From Malachius bipustulatus (lineage: Eukaryota; Arthropoda; Insecta; Coleoptera; Melyridae), in contig OU342635.1 of assembly GCA_910589415.1 (NCBI GenBank), positions 9,858,001 to 9,922,000 of the forward strand: a stretch of DNA of 64,000 nucleotides, read 5' to 3'. Positions 1 through 13,149 of the stretch are shown here, piece after piece (position 1 is the stretch's first letter; the number at the start of each line of letters is the position of its first letter). Below the pieces are notes generated by a model that searched no databases, had not been told where the DNA came from, and worked only from the letters and a program-made list of their open reading frames with translations. The translations under genes and the position numbers were made by a program.

Positions 1-404
1 GTAGGTACGCTGTCAATTAAGTTAGTTTATAACTAATAAACTACTCAATTTAAACTGCAACTGTCAAAATCACTTTTACTGAATTTTCTCAGGAAATATG
101 AAAATACAAAAATATACAGGGTGTCCTATTCAGAAAAAATATGACCACAATGGTGTGGGTTAATAAAAATAATACGAAGTTGAGGTTTCCGAGCGTTTTC
201 TTCCAAAACTTTTTTTTTCTAATTAATGAATAACTGCATCTCACACTATAATAGATTGAATGTGTATCTTTATTATTGCATAAAATTTTAAAGCGAGAGT
301 AGGGTACAAAAGATTTTTTTTTCAAGTTTTTCGAAGATATCTCGAGAACCGCATAAGATACAGAACTCAGCTTTTGTACAGATCTTATCATCCTATCTTA
401 TCAA
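1..404. repeat. Left outer arm of a foldback
   Basis: No gene is seen. The stretch 311-380 is matched in inverted orientation by 4540-4610, so it is the outer arm of a foldback whose interior is the family A repeat block. An ACAGGGTGTCC motif at about 118 is the same end motif seen on several other foldbacks in this window. Open frames here are AT-rich and not convincing as genes. Confidence 0.5.
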
Positions 405-575
405 TAGTGTATTTTTTAATAGAAAAATACACTCTTGAGGACGACATCACTTTTCGAAAATCACCCAAACTCATCAAATGTCCACCGATCATGACCCCCA
501 GATCACGAAAAAGTGGTTTTCCAAAATTCACCTGCCCACGATATATATATATATATATTTATATAAAAATATTAG
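405..575 (-). repeat. Detached terminal module of repeat family A
   Basis: This segment is the reverse complement of the last roughly 150 bases of the family A copies at 2290-2439 and 46560-46699. It starts with the TAGTGTATTTTT hairpin and ends in an (AT)n run at 541-560. It lies just outside the start of the plus-strand copy, although the minus-strand copy at 2601-4182 lacks this module. That arrangement suggests an inversion or rearrangement. Confidence 0.7.
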
Positions 576-599
576 ATTTGTTTTGGCTGTAGGTAATTA

Positions 600-2439
600 T
601 AAAAAACCTTCTTGCGCATCAATCGCATAAATAGTGTATTTTTAAGCGATCCAATTTATAAATATTTTCACCGCTTTTTAAATTGGCTTTCTGAAAATTT
701 CCCTAGTCAGGTCATATTAGTGTAGTGGTTAACTGTGAAAATTGCATTTCACTTCGTTTGAAAACGTGCCTTAGAATGGATTTTTAAATTTAACAAAACC
801 AAAATAAATGGTAAAACTGAACAATTTTGCCCCTTTTCCTTTGCCCGCCACTGGCTGACTTTACCTAAAAAATACTATTTTTTACACTACCTTCAATAGA
901 ATTGAAAAAGTGAAAAGGGAGCTTTGAAAACTGAAAATTTGAAATTTTAGAGGAATAAACATAATTTAAAAATATTCGAATATCTCCGCCATTTTTCTTA
1001 TTTGCTTCTTGAAAATTTTCAGAATTAAGGGTTATTAGTATAGTTATCTATTGGAAAAATTTCAGTTCGATTCGTACAAAAATAGAAAAATAGAATAAAC
1101 GACTATAGAAATTTAGCCTTTTTTACCCTTTTCCTACCCATGCCACTGGCTTAATAATAAAAAAATGCAAATTTTATTGCAATAACTCAAATTTCAATAA
1201 CTATTCTTCCAATAATGCTAATTTTGCTTAAAAGTTTTTGTTTCTAACTTGCTTATTTAGAGGTTCAAAATCTATCAATTTTTCCTAAAATTTAAAAGGC
1301 AGCCATTTTGGAACGGCTATTCCGATTTTACTCAAGACCGACTACTTGCAGTTATATTACTATAAAAAAAATTTCAGCCCCCTAAATTGAAAACTGCGAC
1401 CAGAAACCGTGCCTCATGACCGTTTTTTTTTTTGGAAATTTGGAGGGACACCCTGTAAAAGTAACAAAACTTTAGGAAAATTATTTTTACGAAAATCAAA
1501 CGTCATCTCTTAGTTTCACAAGAGTAAAAAATTTCGTTCATTAATCTTGAAAGGTGAAGCTACAGGAGCGTTCTTAAAATTTTAGAGAAATAAACATCAT
1601 GTAAAAAAAATTCAAATAACTCCGCCATTTTTGTTATTTACTTCTTGAAATTTTTAAGGGCTAGAGGCTATTAGTATAGTTGCCTACTGTGAAAATTTCA
1701 ATTTAATTCCTTCAAAAATGTGCTCATAAATTGTTAGAGAAATTTAGCGATTTTTACCCTTTTCCTACCCACGCCACTGGCTTATTAATAAAAGTAATGC
1801 AAATTTTATAACATTAAATCAAATTTCAATTAATTTTCCTCCAATCATGTTGATTTAGTTTCAAAGTTATTTTTCCATCTTACTCATACAGGGGTTCAAA
1901 AAAAAGCAATTTTTCCAAAAATTCAAATGGCCGCCATTTTGAAACGGCTCGGCCGATTTTGCTCAAGTACAATAATACCAGACCAGTTCTTATATATATC
2001 TTACTCCCACAAAAATTTCAGTCCCCTAGATTGAAAACTGCGACCTGAAATGAGATGACAAAAACGGGATATGGGGAATTTTGAAAGGACACCCTGTAGA
2101 AGTAACGCGACTTTAGGAATTTTTTTCAACGAAAATCTAACGTCGTTCCAAAGCTTTACAAGGATCCAAAATTTCATTCACTAATCTTGAAAGATAAAGC
2201 TACAGGAGCGTTTTGAAAATCGAAATTTCGCGATTTTGGAGAAATATATATATATATAAATATATATATAAATATATATATATATAAATATATATATATA
2301 TATCGTGGGCAGGTGAATTTTGGAAAACCACTTTTTCGTGATCTGGGGGTCATGATCGGTGGACATTTGATGAGTTTGGGTGATTTTCGAAAAGTGATGT
2401 CGTCCTCAATAGTGTATTTTTTTATTAAAAAATACACTA
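600..2439 (+). repeat. Repeat family A, plus-strand copy (left arm of a large foldback)
   Basis: About 1.84 kb. Positions 600-2186 are nearly perfectly inverted at 2601-4182. The copy has internal repeats: a block with a GCCACTGGCTTA-like motif followed by an AAAATTTCAG-type segment recurs near 845, 1145 and 1770. It also contains ACACCCTGTA motifs at about 1450 and 2090. It ends in an AT microsatellite (about 2246-2303) and a conserved 140-base module closing with a 30-base palindrome. A third copy in the same orientation lies at 44758-46699. No transposase or other protein is readable, so the class is unknown. It is probably non-autonomous. Confidence 0.75.
2410..2439. repeat. Terminal palindrome of family A
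   Basis: TAGTGTATTTTTT pairs with AAAAAATACACTA around a 4-base centre. The same hairpin ends the copy at 46670-46699 and begins the detached module at 405. A conserved terminal hairpin is the clearest structural mark of the family. Confidence 0.8.
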
Positions 2440-2506
2440 ATATTGATAATTATGTTGGGATAGCAGCCAATTAAACACGCAGGTTTTCTCTTTTTTCTTT
2501 TTAATT

Positions 2507-2552
2507 AACCCAAGCTTTCGAGCTTTTCTTTAGCTCTTCATCAGGGGTACTG
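2507..2552 (-). ncRNA. Hammerhead-like ribozyme motif, Penelope type
   Basis: Read on the minus strand, the core CTGATGA is followed by an extra A, a GAGC/GCTC helix II with a nine-base loop, and then GAAA. CCC before the core can pair with GGG after it as the start of helix I, while helix III is almost absent. This minimal layout resembles the hammerhead motifs known in terminal repeats of Penelope-like elements. Activity is uncertain because helix III and the cleavage position are poorly defined. No Penelope protein is visible nearby. Confidence 0.5.
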
Positions 2553-2586
2553 AAAAGATTAACTGTTAATCTTTTCAGTACCCCTG
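2542..2586. repeat. 45-bp perfect palindrome
   Basis: Two 22-base arms, beginning CAGGGGTACTG, are exactly complementary around a single central T. The palindrome sits in the loop of the 3.6-kb foldback and overlaps the helix I side of the hammerhead-like motif. Confidence 0.9.
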
Positions 2587-2600
2587 TACCCAGTAATCAA

Positions 2601-4182
2601 GATTTAGTGAATTAAATTTAGGATCCTTGTAAAACTTTGGAACGACGTTAGATTTTCGTTGAAAAAAATTCCTAAAGTCGCGTTACTTCTACAGGGTGTC
2701 CTTTCAAAATTCCCCAAATCCCGTTTTTGTCATCTCATTTGAGGTCGCAGTTTTCAATCTAGGGGACTGAAATTTTTGTGGGAGTAAGATATCTATAAGA
2801 ACTGGTCTGGTATTGTACTTGAGTAAAATCGGCCGAGCCGTTTCAAAATGGCGGCCATTTGAATTTTTGGAAAAATTGCTTTTTTTTGAACCCCTGTATG
2901 AGTAAGATGGAAAAATAACTTTGAAACTAAATCAACATGATTGGAGGAAAATTAATTGAAATTTGATTTGTTGTTATAAAATTTGCATTACTTTTATTAA
3001 TAAGCCAGTGACGTGGGTAGGAAAAGGGTAAAAATCGCTAAATTTCTCTAACAATTTATGAGCGCATTTTTGAAGGAATTAAATTGAAATTTTCACAGTA
3101 GGCAACTATACTAATAGCCTCTAGGCCTTAAAAATTTCAAGAAGTAAGTAACAAAAATGGCGGAGTTATTTGAATTTTTTTTAGATGATGTTTATTTCTC
3201 TAAAATTTTAAAAACGCTCCTGTAGCTTCACCTTTCAAGATTAATGAACGAATTTTTTTACTCTTGTGAAACTTAGAGATGACGTTTGATTTTCGTAAAA
3301 ATAATTTTCCTAAAGTTTTGTTACTTTTACAGGGTGTCCCTCCAAATTTCCAAAAAAACCGGTCATGAGGCACGGTTTCTGGTCGCAGTTTTCAATTTAG
3401 GGGGCTGAAATTTTTTTTGTAGTAATATAACTGCAAGTAGTCGGTCTTGAATAAAATCGGAATAGCCGTTCCAAAATGGCTGCCTTTTAAATTTTAGGAA
3501 AAATTGATAAATTTTGAACCTCTAAATAAGCAAGTTAGAAACAAAAACTTTTAAGCAAAATTAGCATTATTGGAAGAATAGTTATTGAAATTTGAGTTAT
3601 TGCAATAAAATTTGCTTTTTTTTATTATTAAGCCAGTGGCATGGGTAGGAAAAGGGTAAAAAAGGCTAAATTTCTATAGCCGTTTATTCTATTTTTCTAT
3701 TTTTGTACGAATCGAACTGAAATTTTTCCAGTAGATAACTATACTAATAACCCTTAATTCTGAAAATTTTCAAGAAGCAAATAAGAAAAATGGCGGAGAT
3801 ATTCGAATATTTTTAAATTATATTTATTCCTCTAAAATTTCAAATTTTCAGTTTTCAAAGTTCCCTTTTCACTTTTTCAGTTCTATTGAAGGTAGTGTAA
3901 AAAATAGTATTTTTTAGGTAAAGTCAGCCAGTGGCGGGCAAAGGAAAAGGGGCAAAATTGTTCAATTTTACCATTTATTTTGGTTTTGTTAAATTTAAAA
4001 ATCCATTCTAAGGCACGTTTTCAAACGAAGTGAAATGCAATTTTCACAGTTAACCACTACGCTAATATGACCTGACTAGGGAAATTTTCAGAAAGCCAAT
4101 TTAAAAAGCGGTGAAAATATTCATAAATTGGATCGCTTAAAAATACACTATTTATGCGATTGATGCGCAAGAAGGTTTTTTA
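2601..4182 (-). repeat. Repeat family A, minus-strand copy (right arm)
   Basis: This is the inverted partner of 600-2186, with high identity throughout and only scattered substitutions and small indels. It lacks the AT microsatellite and terminal module of the family. The loop between the arms (2187-2600) contains the rest of the plus copy and about 160 bases of unrelated sequence. Confidence 0.85.
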
Positions 4183-4800
4183 ATGATAACTAATGTATTT
4201 TCCTATGCTATAAATAGTGGAGGAAATTTTAGGGTTGCTTGTTTTTTTTTTGTCATTTTTTCCACGATTTCCAAATCCACGACACTGTGCAAATTGATAT
4301 TTCAAAAGCGCATTTTTAGCTGTCAATATTTTCTTCACAAAAAAAGGTAATCTAGGTCATCATTGATAACGTGAGCCATTTTCCAGAAAAATTACCATTT
4401 ACTATGAAAAACTCGCTTTGTATATTTAAAAACATTTGTCGGAAAATGAAGGCCAAAAAAAATTAGATCAATCCTAAGATCTCCCCGATAATGATAAAAA
4501 AAATGAATTGGTATTAAAAAGGTAGTAATATCATGACATGTACAAAAGCTGAGCTCTGTATCTCAAACGGTTCCCAAGATGTCTTCAAAAAACTGAAAAA
4601 AAAATCTTTTTTTGACATTTTTTGTTGACATAACCCCGTATCTCAAAAACGCTGCATTTCCGAACACATGTTCATAGAAATTTTTTTGTTTATTCTCGAG
4701 AACATTCCTACCAAGCTTCAACCCTATGGCGATCCTGACCTAAGTAATTTGCAAGAACCAGCTACGAGTTTATTACGTAGCAAACCTGCCGAAATGACAA
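4183..4800. other. Right outer foldback arm and flank, no gene
   Basis: AT-rich sequence. Positions 4540-4610 are the inverted match of 311-380. The remainder shows no coding signal that I can support. Confidence 0.45.
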
Positions 4801-7560
4801 GTTTATAGCAACAGTGTTGCAAGAACAAGGAACTATGAGGAAACTGATGGTTTTGGCGCCAGCGTCGGCGATCAAGTCACTTAACTTTATTCCAGTCCAA
4901 GGTTATTCCAATAAAAAGACGGGCAGCAAGGAACTTCCACACGCAGTTGTTTATCATGACACCAAAGGAATCATCTGTCAGTGCGCTGATACGCTTATCA
5001 CTTATGATTCAACATCCATTTGCCGCTACGGCTAAGAGCGAAGTTTGCGCTTACATTTTGGACCTTAAACGTATCGCTCATTGATAAAAATTTATAAAAA
5101 GTCGTGAATTGATATCAAGAGACTGGCGGACTCTTTTTTGGAAAAAATTGTCGGCTCTGCTCTTTTTCTCTCGTAGAGAATATTAGTGCGATCAGCTGTT
5201 TTTATTTGCTGATTATTTTGACATCCATGCCAGAGGCTTATTTCGTCAACAGGCGATAATTTTTTGATAGATTTAACGAATTCTGGATTCAAAAAAACAA
5301 ATAATTGTGGGAACTTCATAAGGCGCGGTGGCGAAAAGGGGTAGCTCCAATATTAATTACCACCCCTGAGTCCCAGGGGGTTGGTCGATTGCATGTTTTT
5401 AAGAGTAGCAGAAGCGATAAACCCACCAGTTTAGCCAACAAACACGCGAAAAATTTTCCTAAGATCTCAGTGCTTTGAAGACCTTATACCGTTGGTGCCA
5501 CCCTTGTTTTTTTTTCGTGGACTAGACGATCGAGGACACCCTAAATAAGAAAATGTATTACTTTGACATCAAAGCTACACTCAAATGATAAGTTTTCCCA
5601 TCCTATCTCGATTTTTTACCCTTTTGCGTTCAAAACTACAATAACCGCGAAAACTTTTCACCTGAAGGTTAGCGGGATACCTTACCAGGTAACGTTCAGC
5701 AGAACCTACATTATTAAAAACCGCCAAAAACTGAGCATCTCAGCAGGCTGAGTGATGGAGGTGACGGAAGGACTAAGCCAAGCAGGGGCCCAACAAATGC
5801 CCAAACATCCCTAAGGTCTTCAGTGCTTTGGAGACTCGACTTTTGAGATCACCGTCATTTTTATCGTGAACATGAGGAAATATAGTTAATTTTGGCATCA
5901 GATGGTGCCAAAAAAGTGCCAACGTGTCAAAGATGGCGTTGCAGGTTAATGTAGGACCTCATTTTAAAGTTGTTTTACTTATCTACACAAAATTTGGATT
6001 TTTGAAATTTTGACAGTCAGTGAGGACGTTTATAGTTGTTTATAGTAACGTCTGCAACGTCATTTTTGACATTTGACACATTAGTTTTATGGCTGAAACA
6101 ACAATAATTGAATTTAACTTTGGTACAAAATTTCTTGTCATTTTTGTTTCGTACACAAGGTTAAAATAAACTTATCATTTAATTAATTAATTATTAATTA
6201 CTAATAATTATTATTGTTAATAACAATATAATCAGATAACTCATCTATTATGTTTGTTTCATAAATCTGTCGTATAAATATAAGAACAAATTCTAAACCC
6301 CTTTTCTGAAAAGACTATAGTTTCCCTCACAGATATTTCCTTACAAGACGAGAGTGAGTAATTAACCTGAATTAATTAGCCACCTAAGCCAACACGCAGT
6401 TATCTCGTATTCTAGTTTACTCCTAACGAATGCATTCCACTAATAAAGACATCCGAGAGCATAGTGTTAACCGGAGTTGGCCATACGTGGAAGCGGAGTA
6501 TGTAGCGCCACAAAGGGCGGATCAAAGCGTTCCCGTCCAGATTTTCTACGGATTTAGCTGAATATGTAAACCCGCTTCCACGATCAAAAGGAGAGTAGCG
6601 TGGCTATGGTTGTCACTATGATAGTAATTATGGAGGATACCAGACCGGGGTGGGGTAAGGGTGGTGAGTGGTCACGCTGTGGTAAGGGGGTGGAGTGTGC
6701 ATGTGGCAGGAGCTGTAAACCGCTGACGGTTGGAAATTAAAACCGCCCTTTGGCTACAGGAAAGCTCTTTGTGCTACGGAAATTCATGGAACAATAATAA
6801 TAGTCGTTATTGCGCAAATTAGAAAATATAGAACCGCCAGCAGCTCACAGAAGAAAAGTTATTTTTTTAATGCGATATGTATGTGCCATGGTAAGATTTT
6901 AATTTAAAACAAACTAGTTGATGGCTGAAGTTAATTTTCAAAGCTATTGCCTTGTGGAGAGTCTACTGCTCTGGTTGCAGGGAGTAATTTTATTAAGAAA
7001 TTATGTATTCCATGCTGTCGTTGCTACATATGAATACAAAGAACAATTATTATTATGTTACATTAATTATAATAATATTTTGAAAATTACGGATGTAGGT
7101 GCTAGGGTCAATTTGTCCTAATAATATGTAAAGTATTCTTCACTTAGCACACATAGGTGTTGTGTAATATGTCTGAAGAGGGTAACTTTCAAAAAATCTC
7201 AAAGAGAATGGTGATACTTCCCCTAGCTCAAAAGAGATTAACAATTCTATTTTGCTCGGTTCATGTTCGTGGGTCCTACTTCAAAGCTCCCATACTGGGC
7301 CTACTACCCCGGTCATATAGGTATAATGTCACAATTGAACAAAAATTTCCCCAACCAATTCAAAAATCTAATCAAAATGATCATAATTATTAAGGTTCAA
7401 GCTCGTCCTACGATTTCGATGTAAATATGATGTAAAAAAATTGCAAAAAATCTAAAACTTCAAAGTTTTGATTTTTTTATCCATATTTCAAATGCAAACC
7501 CTTCTATATGATCGCTATACGAAAATAATTTTTCAAAAAACGGACAAGTAGCTCATACAG
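4801..7560. other. Unassigned region with LTR-like or promoter-like signals
   Basis: No recognisable protein. A 73-codon frame at 4814-5035 (+) and a 75-codon frame at 5092-5319 (-) resemble nothing I know. TATAAATA at 6273-6280 followed by AATAAA at 6442-6447 could mark an LTR or a short transcription unit, but no paired repeat was found. A loosely repeated phrase (CAGTGCTTTG) occurs at about 5468 and 5821. Confidence 0.25.
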
Positions 7561-7700
7561 ACTGGAAACTTGTAAGTAAATAGGTCATAGGAATTTAACA
7601 TGCGAATTTAGTTTTGTGGACATAATAACAATGGTTAAAATCGAATAAATTCCTCAAATCCCTATGACCTACTTATAACCTGTAAGTTGCCACCCTGTGT
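7561..7700. repeat. Small imperfect inverted repeat
   Basis: A segment reading CTTGTAAGTAAATAGGTCATAGG near 7568 is matched in inverse by CCTATGACCTACTTATAACC near 7661. It is a short foldback with no coding content. Confidence 0.5.
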
Positions 7701-10700
7701 ATAAACTCTGATGAATTATTGCATTCATTACTTCGAATATTCACTCTCAACTTAAGGAATCTTGTTGTCAACTTATATTTTTTGTGAAATAACAGCCCTA
7801 GAATTACCTTCCCAGAATAGTAGCGTCTCAAAATGGGCGGCTCAAGTGCTCCAATTAAAAAAAAAACCTTCAATTCTAAAATTGCTACAGAACGAACCTC
7901 CCTTTCCAACTCCGCACTGACACATCCTACAGCCACCTCAATAAAACGTAGAGTACCGCTGAGCAATAAAATAGGAACAATTGAATTTTACACCACCGAG
8001 TCCATGAAGTGCACTCCATTCTCGCAATTTTATTGCATGTAAGTATGGAGTTCTTGACCAAGTACTAAAGTTGAGTACATACCAGTGGTTTTCATTAGTA
8101 AGTCTAACTTAACGACTCACTGTTACTGTAACTGTTATTACTTTACTCATTACTTAAATTCTTAAGCACCTGAAGCATTTCTGAGTCGGTCGTTTGATTC
8201 AGAGTAATCTATATAATGACAACTAGCACTTAAATGTTGACCTATTATGTTCAAGTCGCTTTATGACATTAGAGGTTGCCATTGTAAATCAAATATTAAG
8301 ACTCTAGTGGTTATTGTAATAAGGATTGGCCCTCTGGTGGTAAACATTGCAAACTAAAATTGTTGTCATAAGAAGCGTGATTCTTAGCAACTGTCATTTG
8401 TCTATGTCTAGCACATATCACTTGATTGATCTCACATAATGTGAAAAAATCTTTCTCCTGGTACGATGATACGAGTATAACACATTTTTACCACTCAAAC
8501 TTCACCTATCTATTGAATTTAAATCCACCATTAACGCCAGAATTTATCTAAAACCGCAAGATTTTCCTGTTCCGTCATATTTTCTTATGATGTAAGATAA
8601 GTCGAAATCAAACGCATTATAAAATGCAAATTAATAAAAAATCGCTCTAAGAAGTTAAATATAATCATGTCGGGGAAGTTGAAGAGTCCTCAAGACGCTC
8701 GATCTCCAAGCATGTTCAAATTATAATGGACAAGCCACCCCTTGAGCTACATCAAATTAAAACTTGTTGAAAGCTAAGTACGATGTCAACCAAGAATTCC
8801 CCCTTCTGTGGAGTTTAAAGGGTTTTAATTTGACATGTAGCAAGGGGTGAGTATCTTGTTAATATTTTATATTTGCGGTCCTAAAGGGGTGACTGCGCGA
8901 AATATAAAAGATAAATATTCCAAGTTGGCCCCAGAGTATTATTTTAATCCCACAGAGAGTTTTTTTGATATACGTTTGAGAATGGGAGACTTACCTGAAT
9001 TTGTTGCAATGAAGACGAGGCAAAATACAAACACCTCGCTTGCCATTATATATTAAAACATTCAATACACAGATAAAGTCAATCACATTTTAAACCTAAT
9101 TCCTCTAAACACATACACTTTTACTATAGAATTAAGTACTAAAGCTACACAAACACTTAATCGTTAGGAGACATCGCACTGCAGGATCAAGTAGTCGTGG
9201 TTGCGGATCACCCTAGAGCTCACATCGTGAAGGGGCGGCTGGCGGGGGTGGCATCGCACACGCGGGCGGCTTGTTGGCTACTGAGCCCGACCGACACACC
9301 GAGGGCTGGATACGTAGCCGCGCCAGCGCAAGGCCTCTGCCCTTAAATTTTCCTCCAGCAACAGAAAACACCAACATCTACCTGGCACTAGCACTAGCAC
9401 TAGCCCATAGCACCAGCCACCATTCACCATCTACCATCTACCATCCACCAGCCACCCCCTAATAAAAGATGCACTTCAGCTAGCAGGTGTCTGGGGATGC
9501 AAGAATCTGCTGACGGTTTTTTATTACTCCAATTAAAGTTGGTTATGATGATGACTATCTGATGACATATAATTTTTTACAATTACCTGACAAATCGTTT
9601 TTCATTATCCTGGTTCATGTTACATTAGAGCGATTAACTTTTCCTACCATTTAATCATTAATTAAATAAATCCTTTGATGAGTGTCTGCTATTAAGGATC
9701 GTAACGATCCTTGGTGGAGCGATTACTTACAGGATCAACTAGACCAGATTATAGATATCCTTTAAGTGATTGCGTCCTGCAGCAACCTTGCATTTAGATC
9801 GTCGTAAAGCCACCGGATTTGTTTAAAACACCTGTGGACCTTGAGGTGCATTAAGCGAGGTCGTGAGTCCATTTCTTAGGATGAACATCCGTTTTAACAT
9901 GGGAAATGAAAATATACACACATTGCAATATAAATAAACAGTGACAGAAGACAAAGTCATCAAAGTCCCTCGGTAGGAGTCTATAGCAAACACGACGTAG
10001 CGCAAATATAGAGTGTCGTCGTGTCTGCACACGCCGGCGGCACGGGGCGAAGACAATGGGGCGGGCGGGCGTCGTAAACATCCCTTCAAGATATGAAATT
10101 CACCCCCGTCGACTCCGAATTGCCTGCCTCAAGTTTCCCAATAAACACGGCGCGGTTGTTATTTGTTATCGGGTAGTGTGGTTGTATCGAACTAGGTCTC
10201 GCTGATGTTAACACGCCATGCTACTCTTGAAAATCCTACGTAATGTAAATACACCATTTGCTGAGTACAGTGTTGAGAGGAATAAATAAACTGACAACAT
10301 TTCAGCAACCATTTTATTTCTCAATTTATTACGAACGAACAAAATATTTATGCATAAATAAATAAATCAGTAAATACGAGAATAATTCTGTTATTAAATC
10401 CTGAATGGATAATCGATAATCACCCAATTGCTTTAAGCTAAAGATTTATAGCGCCTGTTTGATAAAAATCAGAAAGACACTTGATCTTCATTATCGAGCC
10501 AAGTTGGGCGCCATGACTGATATAGCGTTGGGTAAAGGGAGATTGTTGTATTATAGAATTAGGTAAGGAAGTGACACATAACTCGATCCAGTCCGGCGCG
10601 TTAAAAAAATCTATCCTTCATATTACTTGTTGTTCCAACGTTGGGCACAATCCATTCTCGACTGTTTCAATCTGTAACGGAATTAAGGGAGACGCTCTAT

Positions 10701-12870
10701 TCTTATAATTATTATAGAACTGGAATAAGCCTGGAAAAAACTGGACATGTCCCGGTTGCTCAAAAAAATTTACAACAAAACACTTTTTTTCAGTTTAGCC
10801 TTATGTAGAGTATATGAGTTGGATCCCATTTATCCGGAATTGGATAAATGAGATCTATGAAGTTGGATAATGAAATGTCTGGGGACATTCTGGAGAGGTA
10901 ATGAAGAGTAGGAGGGAACTGTCAGTATATCAAAGCCAGGAAAATAACATCAAGCGAACCTCTGGACATTTAGTCGTAAATAGTCTTAATTAAGCCCAAA
11001 TGATGCAGTGACCTTTTGCTGCTCTTCACTGGTAACAGAAACTCCACTGGACTCCCGGCTACAGAAAGGTTGTATAGCTAGAGCTACAACAATAGTAAAT
11101 AACAAACGGAATGAAATATTATGTAGGTATAATTATTTCATGGTGAAAAACAAAAAGCTCCCCCATTTACAGTAAACAACAAATCCCCACGATGCACCTG
11201 TTTCGTTCTGTTAATTAGGGACGACAAACCTGTTAATGCAATGCCCAATAGAGAACAGCCGCAACAATAATTAATATTAACAGGTAAATTACGGAATGTA
11301 CGATTTGTTCGCCTGGAAAAAAGTAAATAAATAGAAATATTCATTGGTTCATTTGAGATGAAAAGAAAGCGGTTGTATATTTTTGAGCCCTTAATTGATA
11401 TTTGTTTTCTTTTAAATTCACGTTGTATGACGCTAATTACTGGTCTGTTGGATTTGTTTAACCTTTCTTTAAGAGTGAAACAATGCTGTATGATTTACTA
11501 GCAAATACGTCGGGGGTATAAATCAGGCCAGGCCATACAAGTCTGGGTGGTATGTCTTCATTAGTTGCCGCCGTCGGGTTGTTTCATGCCGTCTGCGGCG
11601 AGATATTGCGGTGTTGGTGTTGCTTGCTTTGCCATGTCTGCGCTATGGGAAGGGTTCATATTATCAATGATGGCCATAAATAAAGGTCATGAGTCTTGCA
11701 CGTCTTATGGTCATACTTACCATTGCATGATCTAATATTTCAATAATGCAATGTTGCCATGATGCATTTTATAAATCTATCGACTATTATTATCTATAAT
11801 ACAACAGGTTCCCACAATTTATTATTATTGGAGCTTAGGTTTCGAGTGTTCGTGCTACTCTTGTCCACAATGATCTCTGTAGAATATTATTTAAACACAA
11901 AATAGAATTAATAACTAAATTAATCTGTTTGGAATTTATGCAAACGGATTGATTATAGTTTAAGTTGGGCTTCATGCTTCATGCTTCATGCAAAAAAAAA
12001 CACCGAAGCAACTGGACGATTCCCAGTGTGCTAGCTGCACGCAAACTCTCGACATTCTCTATTGGAAATTTCTATTATAATTATAGAGATATTCTTGCAT
12101 AGTTTCAGTTGGACGTATCTACATTTATAGGTACCTCCTTTGAATCCAATCTCATTATAGTGGATGGCGTGACTACAAAAAGACTCTTTGAATATTTACA
12201 ATGTGAACAATAAATTGGTAAAATATGTCAAGATTGCTATGCTATCTCAGATCAATAGAGAAACGAGAAACCTCTCAAAAAAAGTATCTCGCACATAACT
12301 AGGTACCTCTTTTTCCTCACTGTAAAAGTTTATACTGCAATAAAAAATACAATTTCAAAGTTTCCCCTTTAAGGACAATTATACATTATAGACCTCTTGT
12401 TATCAGGTATGTTCAATATAATTCGACCATATTGATCAAAAGGTAGAGTTGAAATAAAAGGTAAAGTCGGCTAAAATGCCATTTTATGGGTCTTAATAAG
12501 GACTTAAGAACTGTAATGAGATAGAACCAAATTATATGTAGGTACAATAATCAAAATTCAAAGACGTGGTGAGAAAATGTGAAATGAAAAAAAAAATTAC
12601 AAAATCATAAAATATCCCCCCCCCACCCCACTCAAACTGAATCGTGTAAACCTAGAAAAAACTAGGCCAAATAACCGAGAAGGGAAAAAACTCACCATCT
12701 CCCCTCATCGGAAACTAAGCCCGTTCCCTCGGGAGATAGAAGGCGAGTCAATGTCAGCTCCCAAACTTACAGTTAAGCTGGTGGAAAAATCCTAAATGTT
12801 CGCATGTCGCCCTTAAAAAAAGACACTGTCCCATCAGAATATCCTGATGAAAATAAAAACTCAATCCCTC
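7701..12870. other. Unassigned non-coding region with two GC-rich islands
   Basis: No gene can be supported. Islands richer in G+C and CpG than the surroundings lie at 9190-9450 and 10010-10080. They could be CpG-rich regulatory DNA or untranslated exons, but no splice-bounded frame is convincing. A 7-base unit (GCTTCAT) is repeated three times at 11969-11991. A C run lies near 12617. Confidence 0.3.
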
Positions 12871-12882
12871 ATCAATAGTCTT
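12871..12882. repeat. SINE target-site duplication, left
   Basis: Copy of ATCAATAGTCTT directly abutting the SINE tail; the identical copy is at 13150-13161. Confidence 0.85.
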
Positions 12883-13149
12883 TTTTTTTTTTTTTTAAAG
12901 AGGGAGCATCGGTCTTAACTGTGTAGGTAAGACATAGTCGCTCCACTCTGGTAATTTGGCTTCGAGACGAACTCATTAGCCACAGACACTTCTATAATAT
13001 ATTTTCCTTATAAACGTTCGATCGCTTGTTTTACTTTTCACAGACATTCGAAAATGAATCTGAAAAGTAAAGCGGGCCGAGGTGAGTTTCGAACCCGCGA
13101 TCTATGGCTTCGTGAGCCAGCGGCGAACCACTAGGCCACGCAAGTTACT
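12883..13149 (-). mobile_element. tRNA-derived SINE with target-site duplication
   Basis: On the minus strand the element begins near 13149 with a tRNA-like head. It has a box A-like TGGCCTAGTGG and a box B-like GGTTCGAAACTC spaced as in a pol III promoter. A unique body follows, and it ends in an A-rich tail (T run at 12881-12896 on plus). The 12-base sequence ATCAATAGTCTT flanks it perfectly at 12871-12882 and 13150-13161, as expected for LINE-mediated insertion. The tRNA stems do not pair well enough for a functional tRNA. Confidence 0.85.

Noticed and set aside
2174..2437. 87-codon minus-strand frame rich in YIYIYI, also at 46488-46697 and 374-592
   Set aside because: The frame runs through an AT microsatellite and the family A terminal module. 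It is conserved because the repeat is conserved, not as a protein.
13075..13149. Functional tRNA gene
   Set aside because: Box A and box B are present, but the acceptor and T stems do not pair. An A tail and perfect target-site duplications show it is a SINE.
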